Below are positions 1-10,138 of a DNA stretch of 64,000 bases, one piece after another. The notes beneath the pieces were generated by a model, which was given only the letters and a program-made list of their open reading frames with translations, was not told the DNA's origin and searched no databases. Origin of the DNA: Pandoraea anapnoica (lineage in GTDB: Bacteria > Pseudomonadota > Gammaproteobacteria > Burkholderiales > Burkholderiaceae); assembly GCF_902459765.1 (NCBI RefSeq), contig NZ_CABPSP010000001.1, positions 62,001 through 126,000 of the forward strand. The letters run 5' to 3'. A program made the position numbers and the translations under genes. Position 1 is the stretch's first letter; each line of letters opens with the position of its first letter.

Positions 1-479
1 TGGACGTCACCATTCAGGCGCAGATCATGGCCTTGCTGCTGCAACTGCAGAAGGACTACGGCATGTCGCTCGTGCTGATTTCCCACGATCTCGCGGTCGT
101 GGCGGAAGTCGCGCACAAGGTGGCCGTCATGTATGCGGGGCAGGTCATCGAAGTCCAGCAGGTGCCAGCGCTGTTCGACGCGCCGCATCACCCCTATACG
201 GAGGCGCTGCTCTGCGCGATTCCTGAACACAACCGGGGGGTGCGTCGATTGCGCACGCTGCCGGGCGTAGTGCCGGGGCGCGACGATCGGCCGGCGGGCT
301 GTCTGCTGTCGCCGCGCTGTCCCTACGCCGACGATCATTGCCGCGAAGTTCAGCCTGCGCTGACACCCTATGTCGGGCCGAGCGCAGTGGGTTCGCCGAT
401 GGTGCGGTGTTTCAAGCCGTTGCCGCATGAGGTGGCGATCGGGCAGCCGAAGGAATCGTCGACGGGAGGGGCGCAATGA
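1..479 (+). CDS. dppD: Dipeptide/oligopeptide ABC transporter ATPase, C-terminal part (DppD-like)
   Basis: The reading frame is open from base 3, so the gene begins before the window; only the C-terminal ~159 residues are present. It starts in the D-loop (LDVTIQAQ), followed by the H-loop (ISHDLAVV) and the C-terminal oligopeptide/dipeptide extension with HPYTEALL and the paired-cysteine segment [14 protein letters not shown] that is typical of OppD/DppD. It acts as one of two cytoplasmic ATPases of a peptide importer. Its TGA overlaps the ATG of the next gene (ATGA), which indicates translational coupling with the partner ATPase. The Walker A, signature and Walker B motifs lie outside the window. 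Confidence 0.9.
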   Translation, partial: DVTIQAQIMALLLQLQKDYGMSLVLISHDLAVVAEVAHKVAVMYAGQVIEVQQVPALFDAPHHPYTEALLCAIPEHNRGVRRLRTLPGVVPGRDDRPAGCLLSPRCPYADDHCREVQPALTPYVGPSAVGSPMVRCFKPLPHEVAIGQPKESSTGGAQ

Positions 480-1504
480 GCGAAACGGTATTTGCGACGC
501 CTCCGGCCAGTCCGCAGGCGGGTGCGCCGGACAACCGCGTGGTGCTTGCCGCGCAGGATCTGACGCGTTTTTACACGGTCAACCGCGGGTTGCTGCGCGG
601 GCAGGCGAGCGTCAAGGCGCTTAACGGCGTGTCGTTCGAGCTGAAAGCGGGGCGTACGTTGGCGGTGGTCGGCGAGTCGGGGTGCGGCAAATCGACGCTG
701 GCGCGAGTGCTGACGTTGATCGAGACGCCCACGTCCGGCAGACTCTTCGTCGAAGCGACCGAGACCACGGCGGCGTCGGCGGGCGAACTGGCGCCGCTGC
801 GCACGCGCATCCAGATGGTGTTCCAGAACCCGTACGCGTCGCTCAACCCGCGCAAGACGGTGGGGCAGGCGCTCGACGAGCCGCTGGCGATCAACACGTC
901 GCTCAGCCGGGCCGAGCGGGGCGAGAAAATCGCTGCGATGATGCGCACCGTCGGCCTGCGTCCGGAGCATGTGGCGCGTTATCCGCACATGTTCTCCGGC
1001 GGTCAGCGTCAGCGGGTGGCGATTGCCCGGGCGATGATCCTGTCGCCAGCGATTGTGGTCGCCGACGAGCCCGTTTCGGCCCTGGATGTCTCAATTCAGG
1101 CACAGATCCTGAATCTTTTCATGGATTTGCAGGACCGATACGCGACGAGTTACGTATTCGTGTCGCATAATCTCGCGGTGGTCGAGCATGTGGCCGACGA
1201 CGTCATGGTGATGTACCTCGGCCGCGCGGTCGAACACGGTCCCAAGGCCGCCGTGTTCGGCAAGCCGCTGCATCCGTACACGAAGGCATTGATGTCGGCA
1301 ACGCCGGCGATCAAGGCGTCCGAGCGGCGGGTGAAGATTCCGCTGATCGGCGAGTTGCCGTCGCCACTGCGCCCGCCTCCGGGGTGTGCGTTTGCGCCGC
1401 GCTGTCCGTATGCGGTTGACCGATGCCGTCAGGAAGTGCCGCAATTGCGAGAACTCGAAGGACGTCGGGTGGCGTGCCATCGGGTCGAAGAGATAGAGGG
1501 ATAA
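476..1504 (+). CDS. dppF: Dipeptide ABC transporter ATPase DppF
   Basis: This 342-residue ABC ATPase has Walker [10 protein letters not shown] at residues 66-74, signature FSGGQ at 173-177, Walker B IVVADE near 193-198 and the H-loop His at about 231. The C-terminal oligopeptide-transporter extension ([15 protein letters not shown], then [14 protein letters not shown]) marks the DppF/OppF group. It would pair with the upstream DppD-like ATPase to power peptide uptake through inner-membrane permeases that lie outside the window. The start overlaps the upstream stop. The exact substrate (dipeptide, oligopeptide or glutathione) cannot be read from the ATPase alone. Confidence 0.92.
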   Translation: MSETVFATPPASPQAGAPDNRVVLAAQDLTRFYTVNRGLLRGQASVKALNGVSFELKAGRTLAVVGESGCGKSTLARVLTLIETPTSGRLFVEATETTAASAGELAPLRTRIQMVFQNPYASLNPRKTVGQALDEPLAINTSLSRAERGEKIAAMMRTVGLRPEHVARYPHMFSGGQRQRVAIARAMILSPAIVVADEPVSALDVSIQAQILNLFMDLQDRYATSYVFVSHNLAVVEHVADDVMVMYLGRAVEHGPKAAVFGKPLHPYTKALMSATPAIKASERRVKIPLIGELPSPLRPPPGCAFAPRCPYAVDRCRQEVPQLRELEGRRVACHRVEEIEG

Positions 1505-1509
1505 AGAGA

Positions 1510-2502
1510 TTGGGTGGACCACCACGCGCGACGCATGTGCGCCGGGGCGTTGCATTGACCGGCTGGCTGCTGGGTTGCTTGCTGATGACGCTGGCCGTCA
1601 CGCTGGATGCGGCGACGACCGCCGTTCCGCGCGCGGTGGCGCCGCGAACGTTCCCGTTGGTGGTGCCCGAGCCCGGCGAACCGCCGCCGGGCGCCAATCT
1701 CCCGTTCTACGAAGCGCGCAAGGGCGACATGACCATCTACGTGATGGGCACGTTGCACGTGGGCAAACCCGACGACTATCCGTTCCGAAAAGTGGTGGTC
1801 GATGCGCTGCGCGTGTCGAAGGTGGTGGCGTTCGAGCTGTCGCCCGACGACCTGACGATGTCGCAGGACGACGTCCAGAAATACGGCATGTGCTCGCGCG
1901 CCTGCCTGCCGAGGCTGATCCCCGCGCCGCTCTGGCGTCAGTTGCGCGACCGTCTCAAGGGCAATCCGGCGATGCTCGCCGAGATTCGCCACATGCGCCC
2001 GTGGCTGGCGGCGCTGCTCGTCGAGACGCTGGATTCGATGGGCGCCGACCTCCAGACCGAGTACGGCACGGAAAACCAGTTGGAGAACATCTATCGTGGT
2101 CGCATCGTCGGCCTCGAGTCGCTTGCCGAACAGATGGACGCGTTCACCGGACTGACGGCGGCACAACAGAACGAGTTGCTGGCGCAGGAGCTGGTACTCA
2201 CGCCGAAGAAGGCGACGGCGCAGGTGGAGGAGTTGCACCGCTTGTGGCGTGCGGGCGATGCCGAACTGGTGTTCGACTGGTCGCAGAGCAAGGCGCTGCA
2301 AGTACGACGCAATGCGACGTTGGCCGACGCGATAGACGAGCGCATTCTCTACTCGCGCAACCGTCGCTTTTTGGCGCGGATGCTGTTCCTGGCGGACCCG
2401 GGCAAGCCGGTGTTCGTCGCGGTCGGCACGTTGCATCTGGGCGGCCCGCACGGGATTCTCCAACTGCTTCGCGAACACGGGTTTTCGGTCGCGCAGCGGT
2501 AA
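1510..2502 (+). CDS. TraB/GumN family protein
   Basis: About 330 residues with the two hallmark motifs of the TraB/GumN (Tiki-like) family: MGTLHVG near the N-terminus and VGTLHLGGPHGILQLL at the C-terminus. These Gly-x-x-His motifs are thought to form a metal-dependent, protease-like fold. A hydrophobic segment near the N-terminus (GWLLGCLLMTLAVTLDA) looks like a signal peptide, so the protein is probably exported. No ATG gives a sensible N-terminus. I chose TTG at 1510, six bases after dppF, with AAAGAGA upstream; GTG at 1537 or TTG at 1555 are alternatives. Its role next to a peptide transporter is not known. Confidence 0.8.
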   Translation: MGGPPRATHVRRGVALTGWLLGCLLMTLAVTLDAATTAVPRAVAPRTFPLVVPEPGEPPPGANLPFYEARKGDMTIYVMGTLHVGKPDDYPFRKVVVDALRVSKVVAFELSPDDLTMSQDDVQKYGMCSRACLPRLIPAPLWRQLRDRLKGNPAMLAEIRHMRPWLAALLVETLDSMGADLQTEYGTENQLENIYRGRIVGLESLAEQMDAFTGLTAAQQNELLAQELVLTPKKATAQVEELHRLWRAGDAELVFDWSQSKALQVRRNATLADAIDERILYSRNRRFLARMLFLADPGKPVFVAVGTLHLGGPHGILQLLREHGFSVAQR

Positions 2503-2525
2503 CTCGGTCGGGACATCGGAAGCAT

Positions 2526-2549
2526 GGGCGATCCGCATAGGAATCGCCC
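2526..2549. terminator. Possible hairpin between convergent genes
   Basis: GGGCGAT and ATCGCCC form a 7-bp stem around a 10-nt loop. Imperfect TCGGTCGGGA/TCCCGACCCGA arms flank it. It sits between the TraB-family gene and the convergent ureG. There is no clear T-tract, so the terminator call is weak. Confidence 0.35.
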
Positions 2550-2634
2550 GAGAAATCTCCCGACCCGATTGACTCGCCCCTTTCCTGACGATTAATTTGG
2601 CAACACTCGCGTGAGTGGCCCCCCGCCCATCACG

Positions 2635-3273
2635 TCACGCCAGCATCCCTCGCGCCTCGATGAAGCTGATGATCTCCTGGAGGCCTTTGCCTTCTTTCAT
2701 GTTGCCCATCACGAATGGACGCATGCCACGCATCTTCTGCGTGTCGGAGCGCATGATATCGAGCGACGCGCCGACGTAGGGCGCAAGGTCGGTCTTGTTG
2801 ATCACCAGCAAGTCGGATTTCGTGATGCCCGGGCCGCCTTTGCGGGGGATTTTCTCGCCGCCAGCCACGTCGATCACGTAAATCGTCAGGTCCGACAACT
2901 CGGGGCTGAACGTCGCGGCAAGGTTGTCTCCGCCGGACTCGATGAACACGACGTCCGCCTCCGGAAAGCGATCCAGCATGCGCTCGACGGCTTCGAGATT
3001 GATTGATGCGTCCTCGCGAATCGCCGTGTGCGGGCAGCCGCCCGTCTCCACGCCGAGAATCCGCTCAGGCTCCAGCGCACCGGCGACGGTGAGCAGCCGC
3101 TGATCTTCCTTCGTGTAGATGTCGTTGGTAATGACGACGAGATCGTAGCGATCGCGCATTGCTTTACAGAGCATCTCGGTCAACGTGGTCTTGCCGGAGC
3201 CAACCGGGCCTCCGATGCCGACACGCAGCGGCGGATTCTTTTTGGTGCGACGGGCGTTGGCGGATGTCGTCAT
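2635..3273 (-). CDS. ureG: Urease accessory GTPase UreG
   Basis: This 212-residue SIMIBI-class GTPase hydrolyses GTP to drive nickel delivery into the urease active site within the UreDFG complex. Visible motifs are the P-loop GPVGSGKT (22-29), the metal-binding Cys-Pro-His (80-82), ESGGDNL (112-118) and the guanine-specificity motif NKTD (159-162). The length equals the family norm. The frame stays open far upstream; the ATG at 3273 was chosen because the preceding codons overlap ureF and do not resemble UreG. It is the last gene of the urease operon, 74 bp after ureF. Confidence 0.96.
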   Translation of the reverse strand: MTTSANARRTKKNPPLRVGIGGPVGSGKTTLTEMLCKAMRDRYDLVVITNDIYTKEDQRLLTVAGALEPERILGVETGGCPHTAIREDASINLEAVERMLDRFPEADVVFIESGGDNLAATFSPELSDLTIYVIDVAGGEKIPRKGGPGITKSDLLVINKTDLAPYVGASLDIMRSDTQKMRGMRPFVMGNMKEGKGLQEIISFIEARGMLA

Positions 3274-3347
3274 GGCGTATGTCGTGGTGGCGGTGAGTGA
3301 AAGATGACGCAGGAAATGACGAATAAGGTGACGCGAAAACTCGCGTC

Positions 3348-4073
3348 CTACGAACGGAACAGCCGGGAATACTGTGTTTCGTGGCGCGACGCCAGAATGG
3401 CCAGCGCCGGGGAAAACGTGTTGATCTGATCGTCCGGCAGCGACGCGGCTCGATGGGCGGCGTCGACCACGCGCGGACGCAATGCGACGATGACGCGCTG
3501 TGCCGCCAACTGCCCGAGTGGCACCGCCTTGAGCGCACCGGCAACTTGATTCTCCAGCCAACTGAACGCGTAAGCGACGAGCGTGTCGGGCAACGGTGCG
3601 CCATGCGTCAGCGCGGCGAACGCAAAGGCTGTGGGCAAGGCAATCGGTTTGAGCGACGACAGATGCTCGCGTTGCTCGGCATCGCCCCATTCGAGCGACA
3701 CCGCGAGTTGGGTGAGCGACCAGCCCATCTGCTCGGTCTCGGCGCGCAGTTCCGCGGTCTCTCGCGTGGCGAGCAACCAGTCGTTGATGTGGCGTAACGC
3801 TGCGACGTCCCGCGCTTGCCAGTGACGCCACTGACGCGCGAGCAGCGCCATTTCACCCGTTGTGAAGACGCCGTCGAGCTGGCTGGCGATCCAGCGCTCG
3901 GCGCTGGGAGCGTCGTGGATGATGCCGTGCTCGACCGCTGCTTCGAGGCCCTGGGAATAGCTGAAGGCACCGATGGGAAGCGCAGGTGAGGCGAGATGAA
4001 GCAGCGCCGCGAGCGATTGCAGCGACGCCGCCGCGACCGGCTCAGTGAGCGGGCTGGGCAGGCTTGCCGTCAT
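3348..4073 (-). CDS. ureF: Urease accessory protein UreF
   Basis: 241 residues, all-helical, with the family hallmarks [18 protein letters not shown] near the N-terminus, a central TRETAELR segment and the [14 protein letters not shown]-terminus. UreF bridges UreD and UreG in the activation complex and gates GTP hydrolysis during nickel insertion. Its start lies inside the 3' end of ureE (32-bp overlap), a sign of tight coupling. Confidence 0.94.
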   Translation of the reverse strand: MTASLPSPLTEPVAAASLQSLAALLHLASPALPIGAFSYSQGLEAAVEHGIIHDAPSAERWIASQLDGVFTTGEMALLARQWRHWQARDVAALRHINDWLLATRETAELRAETEQMGWSLTQLAVSLEWGDAEQREHLSSLKPIALPTAFAFAALTHGAPLPDTLVAYAFSWLENQVAGALKAVPLGQLAAQRVIVALRPRVVDAAHRAASLPDDQINTFSPALAILASRHETQYSRLFRS

Positions 4074-4884
4074 CGGTCGGACTCACTGAAGCGGGTTCGC
4101 TACCGGTGTCGGCGGCGTGATGGTGGCCACAATCCGGGCCATGCACATGGTCGTGGTCTTGCGCATGATCGTGACCGTGCGAGTGATCATGGCCGCAGCT
4201 CGGACCGTGCAGATGAACGTGATCGTGTCCGTGATCGTGACTATGCGAATGCGAGTGATCGTGACCGCAGCCCGGACCATGAACATGCCCGTGGTCGTGA
4301 TCATGGTCATGACCGTGATGCTCGTGAAACACGCGCTGTGCGAGTTCGAAGTCTTCGGCGTAAGTCGCGTCGTGACCGTGCTTGTGACCTCCACCGTAAG
4401 CGCCGGCTTCCGGCTCGAAGGGCATCAATGCTTCGGCGACGTCGACATCGAGCCGCAGTAGCATGTCGCGCAAGACCGGGTCGTATTCGAGCTTGAGGTA
4501 CCCGTCGCCGACTTCCACCGGGGTATGACGATTGCCGAGGTGATACGCCGCGCGGGTGAGCGCGAGGGCGGTTGACGCGCTCACGAGCAGCACGGTTTCG
4601 GCCGCCGCTTCCACACGGATGAACTTACCGTCGTCTGCGACGAGCACATCGCCCCCGCGCAGCACGGTGCCGCGCGGCAGAAACAGCGCGACCTCTTCAC
4701 CGGTCTCCAGCGTCGCACGAAGACGGCTCTTGCTGCGCGCGTCGAACGGCAGCACGAGCGCCGGGGCGCGGCGCGCGAGCGGGGCGGCGATGTGTCCCGC
4801 TTCGAAGCGCTTCTCGACACGACGCAAAGTTGTGGTCGACGACGGAGGGATCTCGGATGCGGAGAGTTCGGAATCTTGCGACAT
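4042..4884 (-). CDS. ureE: Urease nickel metallochaperone UreE with very long His/Cys-rich tail
   Basis: 280 residues. The N-terminal peptide-binding domain and central metal-binding domain ([27 protein letters not shown], then [16 protein letters not shown]) match UreE. The C-terminus carries about 30 histidines within about 75 residues, including three copies of a HGPxCGH unit, before a short Pro/Ala tail. Typical UreE proteins are shorter and often have 10-15 tail histidines. It delivers Ni(II) to UreG and urease; the long tail should raise nickel storage capacity. ATG at 4884, 12 bp after ureC, adds about 30 residues to the usual N-terminus, so a later start is possible. Confidence 0.93.
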   Translation of the reverse strand: MSQDSELSASEIPPSSTTTLRRVEKRFEAGHIAAPLARRAPALVLPFDARSKSRLRATLETGEEVALFLPRGTVLRGGDVLVADDGKFIRVEAAAETVLLVSASTALALTRAAYHLGNRHTPVEVGDGYLKLEYDPVLRDMLLRLDVDVAEALMPFEPEAGAYGGGHKHGHDATYAEDFELAQRVFHEHHGHDHDHDHGHVHGPGCGHDHSHSHSHDHGHDHVHLHGPSCGHDHSHGHDHAQDHDHVHGPDCGHHHAADTGSEPASVSPTDDGKPAQPAH

Positions 4885-4896
4885 GGCTCGGCGAGG

Positions 4897-6597
4897 TCAG
4901 AAAAGAAAGTAGCGTTGGGCCATGGGCAACACGGTGGCGGGCTCGCACGTCAGCAGTTGCCCGTCCGCGATGACCTGATAGGTCTCGGGATCGACGCTGA
5001 TGTTCGGCAGCCAGTCGTTATTGATCATGTTGGCCTTGGTCACCTGCCGGATATTGCGCACCGGCACGATGCGTTTGGTCAGTCCGAAACGACCGGCCAC
5101 GTCGCCATCGTACGCTGCTTGCGAGACGAACGTCAGCGACGTCCGCGCCAGCGCCCCCGCCCGCGCGCCGAACATCTCGCGGTAATGCACGGGCTGCGGC
5201 GTCGGAATCGACGCGTTCGGGTCGCCCATCAGCGCCGTCGTGATCATGCCGCCCTTGAGAATCAGCGACGGCTTCACGCCGAAGAACGCCGGTTCCCACA
5301 GCACCAGATCGGCCCATTTTCCGACTTCGATGGACCCGATTTCATGCGCCATGCCGTGCGTGATCGCCGGGTTGATGGTGTACTTCGCCACGTACCGCTT
5401 CACACGGAAGTTGTCCGACGCCGACGAGTCCGTTCCCAGCGCGCCGCGCTGCACCTTCATCTTGTGCGCCGTCTGCCAGGTGCGCATCACTACCTCCCCG
5501 ACGCGCCCCATGGCCTGCGAATCCGACGAGATCATCGACAGCGCGCCGAGATCGTGGAGGATGTCTTCGGCCGCAATCGTCTCGCGACGAATGCGCGACT
5601 CGGCAAACGCAATGTCCTCTGCAATCGCCGGATCGAGGTGATGGCAGACCATTAGCATGTCGAGATGTTCGTCGAGCGTGTTGACGGTGTAAGGCCGTGT
5701 CGGATTGGTGGACGACGGCAGCACGTTCGGTTCGCCACAGACCTTCAGAATGTCCGGCGCGTGACCGCCGCCCGCACCCTCGGTGTGATAGGTGTGGATT
5801 GTGCGGCCCTTGATGGCCGCGACCGTCGCTTCGACGAAGCCGCCTTCGTTCAGCGTGTCCGTGTGAATCGCGACTTGCGTGTCGGTGGCGTCGGCCACCG
5901 AGAGGCATGCATCGATGGCCGCGGGCGTCGACCCCCAGTCCTCATGAAGCTTAAGACCAATCGCCCCGGCTTCGATCTGTTCCATCAACGGCTCGGGTTG
6001 ACTGACGTTGCCCTTCCCGAGAAAGCCGAGGTTGATGGGCCAACCGTCGGCGGCCTGCAACATGCGTTCCATGTGCCACGGCCCCGGCGTGCAGGTGGTC
6101 GCGTTGGTGCCCGTCGCGGGTCCGGTGCCGCCGCCGAGCAGCGTCGTCACGCCCGACGATAGCGCTTCCTCGATCTGCTGCGGGCAGATGAAGTGAATGT
6201 GTGAATCGATGCCGCCTGCCGTGACGATCATGCCTTCACCGGCGATGACTTCCGTCGCGCCCCCGAGCGGGATCGTCACGCCGGGCTGGATGTCGGGGTT
6301 CCCGGCCTTGCCGATGCCCCAGATACGTCCGTCCTTCAGGCCGATGTCCGCCTTGACGATGCCCCAATGGTCGATGATGACGGCATTGGTAATGACGGTG
6401 TCGACGACGTCGGCGCGGGTGCGTTGCGATTGCCCCATGCCGTCGCGAATCACCTTGCCGCCGCCGAACTTCACTTCTTCGCCATAGATCGTGTAGTCAC
6501 GTTCGATCTCGACGATGAGTTCCGTATCGGCCAGACGCAACCGGTCGCCCGTGGTCGGGCCAAACATTTCCGCGTAGGCGCGGCGAGAGATTTTCAT
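4897..6597 (-). CDS. ureC: Urease subunit alpha (catalytic)
   Basis: This 566-residue nickel amidohydrolase hydrolyses urea to ammonia and carbamate in the cytoplasm. All active-site residues are visible: His133 and His135 ([12 protein letters not shown]), carbamylated Lys216 (GLKLHEDWG), His218, His245, His271, flap residues Cys318-His319 (MVCHHLD) and Asp359 (SSDSQAMG). The numbering is one lower than the Klebsiella enzyme. It overlaps the ureB stop by 4 bp and is followed 12 bp later by ureE. Confidence 0.98.
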   Translation of the reverse strand: MKISRRAYAEMFGPTTGDRLRLADTELIVEIERDYTIYGEEVKFGGGKVIRDGMGQSQRTRADVVDTVITNAVIIDHWGIVKADIGLKDGRIWGIGKAGNPDIQPGVTIPLGGATEVIAGEGMIVTAGGIDSHIHFICPQQIEEALSSGVTTLLGGGTGPATGTNATTCTPGPWHMERMLQAADGWPINLGFLGKGNVSQPEPLMEQIEAGAIGLKLHEDWGSTPAAIDACLSVADATDTQVAIHTDTLNEGGFVEATVAAIKGRTIHTYHTEGAGGGHAPDILKVCGEPNVLPSSTNPTRPYTVNTLDEHLDMLMVCHHLDPAIAEDIAFAESRIRRETIAAEDILHDLGALSMISSDSQAMGRVGEVVMRTWQTAHKMKVQRGALGTDSSASDNFRVKRYVAKYTINPAITHGMAHEIGSIEVGKWADLVLWEPAFFGVKPSLILKGGMITTALMGDPNASIPTPQPVHYREMFGARAGALARTSLTFVSQAAYDGDVAGRFGLTKRIVPVRNIRQVTKANMINNDWLPNISVDPETYQVIADGQLLTCEPATVLPMAQRYFLF

Positions 6598-6899
6598 AGC
6601 GCCCCCATGACGCGACCCGCGAAACCATAAACGCGGCGATCACCCGCCAGCGCCACGAGTTCTACCGTGCGTTGTTGCCCCGGTTCGAAGCGAACGGCGG
6701 TGCCGGCGGCGATGTTCAGCCGAAAGCCGCGCGCTGCTTCGCGGTCGAATTGCAGGGCGTCGTTGACTTCATAGAAGTGGAAGTGCGAGCCGATCTGGAT
6801 CGGACGGTCGCCGGTGTTGGCCACGGTCACGCTGACGGTCTCACGCCCCTCGTTGAGCGTGATGTCGCCAGCGGCGGGGAGCAGTTCTCCGGGAATCAT
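6594..6899 (-). CDS. ureB: Urease subunit beta
   Basis: 101 residues beginning [13 protein letters not shown], with the conserved [19 protein letters not shown] and the C-terminal FAGRVMGAL. This is a structural subunit of the (UreABC)3 urease. The subunits are separate, as in most proteobacteria. The ATGA overlap with ureC implies translational coupling. It is separated from ureA by the hupE/ureJ gene. Confidence 0.97.
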   Translation of the reverse strand: MIPGELLPAAGDITLNEGRETVSVTVANTGDRPIQIGSHFHFYEVNDALQFDREAARGFRLNIAAGTAVRFEPGQQRTVELVALAGDRRVYGFAGRVMGAL

Positions 6900-6927
6900 G
6901 GGCGTCTCCTGGTGGCAGCAACCGGCG

Positions 6928-7599
6928 TCAGGCCGCTGCTGCGAGCAGCGTCACGCCATAGGCCAGCACGCCAGCACCCAGCACGCGCGGCACCCACACC
7001 GTTCGATGGCGCAGCGCCACACCGGCAGCGATGCCGAGGCAGTGCAGCATGCCGGTCGCCACGAGGAAACCGGCCATGTAGTGCATCGCACTCGCTTCCG
7101 TGGGCAGCTCCGCGCCGTGGGCGAAACCGTGGAAGACGGCAAACGTGCCGACGACTGCTGCGCCCGCCCATCCCGGCAGTTGCGCACGCGTCGCGAGCAT
7201 CAGGCCGAGGACGAGTAGCGAGACGGCGATCATCGGTTCCACGCCGGGCAGGGAGACCCAATGCATCATGCCGAGCAGGCCGCCGGCCGCGAGCATGGCG
7301 ACGAAAGCGAGCGGCGCCGCCCAGACGCGTTTGGACGTCAGCGAACTCCATAGCCCCACGACGATCATTGCGCAGAGATGATCCGCGCCGGTCAGCGGGT
7401 GCAGGAAACCGGCGGCGAAGCTGCTCACGGCGTCGTGACCCGGATGCCCCGGGTGGGCCAGCGCGACACCCGATGTGGCGAGCAGCGCAAGGCCGGTCGC
7501 CATGCGGGCCATCGGGTGGCGAGCTTGTCGAGTGCTTCGGGTGCCGGTGGAGCTGGGGAGCGTAACGTGCGCGTCAGGCGTGTTTTCGAGGCGGGCCAT
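6928..7599 (-). CDS. ureJ: HupE/UreJ family nickel permease
   Basis: About 223 residues with five to six hydrophobic helices and the family signature HPGH near the mature N-terminus, [15 protein letters not shown], and [11 protein letters not shown]. HupE/UreJ proteins are secondary nickel/cobalt transporters; here the metal would supply urease. ATG at 7599 is preferred because AAGGA lies 8 bases upstream; ATG at 7608 abuts that sequence, and ATG at 7512 has no ribosome site but would give a more conventional signal-like N-terminus. The gene sits between ureA and ureB. Confidence 0.9.
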   Translation of the reverse strand: MARLENTPDAHVTLPSSTGTRSTRQARHPMARMATGLALLATSGVALAHPGHPGHDAVSSFAAGFLHPLTGADHLCAMIVVGLWSSLTSKRVWAAPLAFVAMLAAGGLLGMMHWVSLPGVEPMIAVSLLVLGLMLATRAQLPGWAGAAVVGTFAVFHGFAHGAELPTEASAMHYMAGFLVATGMLHCLGIAAGVALRHRTVWVPRVLGAGVLAYGVTLLAAAA

Positions 7600-7681
7600 G
7601 GGGGGCATCCTTAAAGTGCAGCGAAATGTTGTTGTCTACGGTTATCGGTGTCAGGCGAAGCGATCGATGCGTACCGTCACG

Positions 7682-7984
7682 TCATGGAATCGGGTGATGC
7701 ACGGTGACGAGTTTGGTGCCGTCGGGAAACGTGGCTTCGACCTGAATGTCGGGAATCATCTCGGGCACGCCTTCCATGACGTCGTCACGCGTGAGCAGTG
7801 TCGTGCCGTAATGCATGAGGTCGGCGACGGTGCGTCCGTCGCGCGCGCCTTCCATCAGTGCGGCGCTGATGAACGCCACGGCTTCCGGATAGTTCAGCTT
7901 CAGGCCGCGCGCGCGCCGGCGCTCGGCCAGCAGGGCGGCGGTGAAGATGAGCAGCTTGTCTTTTTCGCGAGGAGTGAGCTTCAT
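7682..7984 (-). CDS. ureA: Urease subunit gamma
   Basis: 100 residues, beginning [23 protein letters not shown] and containing [21 protein letters not shown] and the C-terminal KLVTVHHPI. It matches the small structural subunit of urease over its whole length. The first structural gene of the cluster in reading order, it follows the amino-acid ABC ATPase gene by about 46 bp on the same strand. Confidence 0.97.
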   Translation of the reverse strand: MKLTPREKDKLLIFTAALLAERRRARGLKLNYPEAVAFISAALMEGARDGRTVADLMHYGTTLLTRDDVMEGVPEMIPDIQVEATFPDGTKLVTVHHPIP

Positions 7985-8030
7985 CGTGACGAGTGAATTT
8001 CAATGCGAAGGATGAGCGAAGGGTGGAATG

Positions 8031-8753
8031 TCATTGCGCGATGAACCGCTGCAATTCCGGCGTTGCGGGCTGCGTGAAGAGCTGTTCCGGATCGCCGGAC
8101 TCCCAGATCTTCCCCTGATGCATGAACACCACGCGATCCGATACGTTACGCGCAAAGCGCATCTCGTGCGTGACGAGAATCAGCGTCATGCCTTCGGCGG
8201 CGAGGTCTTCCAGCACCTTGAGCACTTCCGCGACCAGTTCGGGATCAAGCGCCGAAGTGATCTCGTCGCACAGTAGCACTGACGGATGCATCGCAAGTGA
8301 ACGGGCAATCGCCACGCGCTGTTGCTGACCGCCCGAGAGTTGCGACGGGTAGCTGTCGAACTTGTCGGCCAGCCCTACTTTGGCGAGCATCGTGCGAGCG
8401 ACTTCACGGGCGTCGTGCTTCGTCGTCTTCTTAACGACCTTCTGCGCGAGCATCACGTTTTCGCCCGCTGTCAGATGCGGAAACAGGTTGTACTGCTGAA
8501 ACACCATGCCGACCTTCAGACGCAGCGCGCGAAGATCGGTGTCGCGCGCGCCGACCAGCACGCCGTCCACGTCCACGCTACCCGCATCGAATCGCTCCAG
8601 ACCGTTGAGCGTGCGCAGCAGCGTGCTCTTGCCCGAGCCGCTCTTGCCGATGATCGACACGACCTGACCACGCTCGACTTCCATGTCGATGCCTCGCAGC
8701 ACGGGGTTCTCGCCGAAGCGCTTTTGCATGCCCCGGACCTTAATTAGCGACAT
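8031..8753 (-). CDS. Polar amino-acid ABC transporter ATPase
   Basis: 240-residue PAAT-family ATPase: Walker A GKSGSGKST, Q-loop FQQYNLFPH, signature LSGGQQQRVAIARSL, Walker B LLCDEITSALDPE and H-loop VTHEM. This pattern is typical of GlnQ/HisP/GltL. ATG at 8753 overlaps the upstream permease by 14 bp; codons further upstream lie inside that permease. It energises the two permeases just upstream. The three genes lie inside the urease cluster, between ureD and ureA, with no binding-protein gene, which is unusual. Confidence 0.94.
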   Translation of the reverse strand: MSLIKVRGMQKRFGENPVLRGIDMEVERGQVVSIIGKSGSGKSTLLRTLNGLERFDAGSVDVDGVLVGARDTDLRALRLKVGMVFQQYNLFPHLTAGENVMLAQKVVKKTTKHDAREVARTMLAKVGLADKFDSYPSQLSGGQQQRVAIARSLAMHPSVLLCDEITSALDPELVAEVLKVLEDLAAEGMTLILVTHEMRFARNVSDRVVFMHQGKIWESGDPEQLFTQPATPELQRFIAQ

Positions 8754-9390
8754 GGAGTTTCCTTTCGAGATGGCGCGCCCACAGCGACAGCGGATAGCAG
8801 GCAACAAAATAGAGCAGCGCGACGAGGCCGTACACGGTGAACGGCTGGAACGTCGCATTGGTGAGCATGGTGCCGGTCTTGGTGAGTTCGTCGAAGCCGA
8901 TGATCGACGCTAGCGCCGTGCTCTTGACGACCTGCACGGAGAAGCCGACGGTCGGCGCAATCGCGATGCGCATCGCCTGCGGCAGGATCACGTGACGCAG
9001 TTGCTCGCCGTAGCGCATCGCCAGACTGGACGATGCCTCCCACTGACCGTGCGGGATGGCGTCGACGCAGCCACGCCAGATTTCCGTCAGATAAGCGCTC
9101 GTATAGAGCGTGAGACACACTGCCGCCGCCACCCACGGCGACACTTCCAGGCCGAGCAACGGCAGCCCGAAGAACACCAGAAAGAGCTGCATGAGCAGTG
9201 GCGTGCCCTGAAACACTTCGATGTACAGCGCCACAGCGCGTGCGGCCCATTGCACGCGTCCGACACGAATCACCAGGAGTAGCAGCGCGACCAGTCCCCC
9301 GCACACGAACGCGATGGCTGAGAGCGCGAGCGTCCAGCGTCCGGCGAGGATCAATCCGCGCAGCATGTCCGCTATCGAAAACTCGATCAT
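8740..9390 (-). CDS. Polar amino-acid ABC transporter permease 2
   Basis: 216 residues with about five membrane helices and the HisM/GltK-type EAA loop (GCVDAIPHGQWEASSSLAMRYG, then VILPQAMRIAIAP). It carries the conserved EVFQGTPLLMQLFLVFFGLP segment. It forms the inner-membrane channel with the preceding permease, whose stop it overlaps by 4 bp. The substrate is not readable; glutamate, aspartate, glutamine, histidine or arginine are all possible for this family. Confidence 0.93.
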   Translation of the reverse strand: MIEFSIADMLRGLILAGRWTLALSAIAFVCGGLVALLLLVIRVGRVQWAARAVALYIEVFQGTPLLMQLFLVFFGLPLLGLEVSPWVAAAVCLTLYTSAYLTEIWRGCVDAIPHGQWEASSSLAMRYGEQLRHVILPQAMRIAIAPTVGFSVQVVKSTALASIIGFDELTKTGTMLTNATFQPFTVYGLVALLYFVACYPLSLWARHLERKLHVAN

Positions 9391-10067
9391 CGCGCGCCTC
9401 CCTTCACCATGCCGCGAAACAGTCGGCGTGCGCCGCGCATCAGCACACGACGAAGCGCGATGGCGAGCACCAGATAGAGCGCGGTGACGATCAGATAACT
9501 CTCGAAGGCCCGGAATGTGCGCGACTGCACGAAGTTGGCCGCATAGGAGAGATCGGGGACGGAGATTTGCGAGACGACGGCCGAGCCGAGCATCACGATG
9601 ACGATCTGGCTGGCGAGCGCCGGGAACACTTTGGCGAATGCCTGCGGCAGGATCACGTGACGCAGTATCTGTCCGCGCGTCATGGCAAGCGAAAGACCGG
9701 CTTCGGACAGTCCGCGCGGCACGGCGCGCATGCCTGCGCGAATGATCTCGGTCGCATACGCGCCGAGGTTGAGACTCATGGCGATGATGGCGGCGCTCGT
9801 CTCGTCGATATGAATGCCGACGCTGGGCAGCCCGAAGAAGATGAAGAACAGCTGAACAATGAACGGCGTATTACGGAACAGTTCGACGTACAGTCCGGCG
9901 AAAAACCTGAACCCGTTCGGACCTTCCTCGCGCGCAGCGGCGCACAGCGCACCGAAGACCACGCCGATGACCGTCGAGACGGCCGTGAGCGCAATCGTCA
10001 GCGCGGCGCCGCGCACGAACAGCGCGAAGTACTGCCGCAGGTCGGCGAAATCAAGGACGTAGTGCAT
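9387..10067 (-). CDS. Polar amino-acid ABC transporter permease 1
   Basis: 226 residues starting MHYVLDFADLRQYFALF, with a PAAT permease core ELFRNTPFIVQLFFIFFGLP and EAA loop GMRAVPRGLSEAGLSLAMTRG. ATG at 10067 is the first reasonable start; the open frame continues 48 codons upstream but into the sigma54 promoter region and without family resemblance. No good Shine-Dalgarno precedes it. This is the first gene of the transcript proposed to run through the three transporter genes into ureA-hupE-ureBCEFG. Confidence 0.92.
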   Translation of the reverse strand: MHYVLDFADLRQYFALFVRGAALTIALTAVSTVIGVVFGALCAAAREEGPNGFRFFAGLYVELFRNTPFIVQLFFIFFGLPSVGIHIDETSAAIIAMSLNLGAYATEIIRAGMRAVPRGLSEAGLSLAMTRGQILRHVILPQAFAKVFPALASQIVIVMLGSAVVSQISVPDLSYAANFVQSRTFRAFESYLIVTALYLVLAIALRRVLMRGARRLFRGMVKGGAR

Positions 10068-10138
10068 TAGGCGGCATGAGGAGAGAGGGGGATGCAAAGG
10101 ATCGGCGCGTCTGGTCAGACCGGTCGATACAGTGACGT

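Noticed and set aside
4083-4461. Repetitive Met/Thr/Val-rich frames and a tandem-like DNA repeat near 4.1-4.35 kb, considered as a small CRISPR-like or satellite repeat
   Set aside because: The repetition is the coding of the UreE His-rich tail (GAT/CAC-type codons); there are no regular spacers or constant repeat units.
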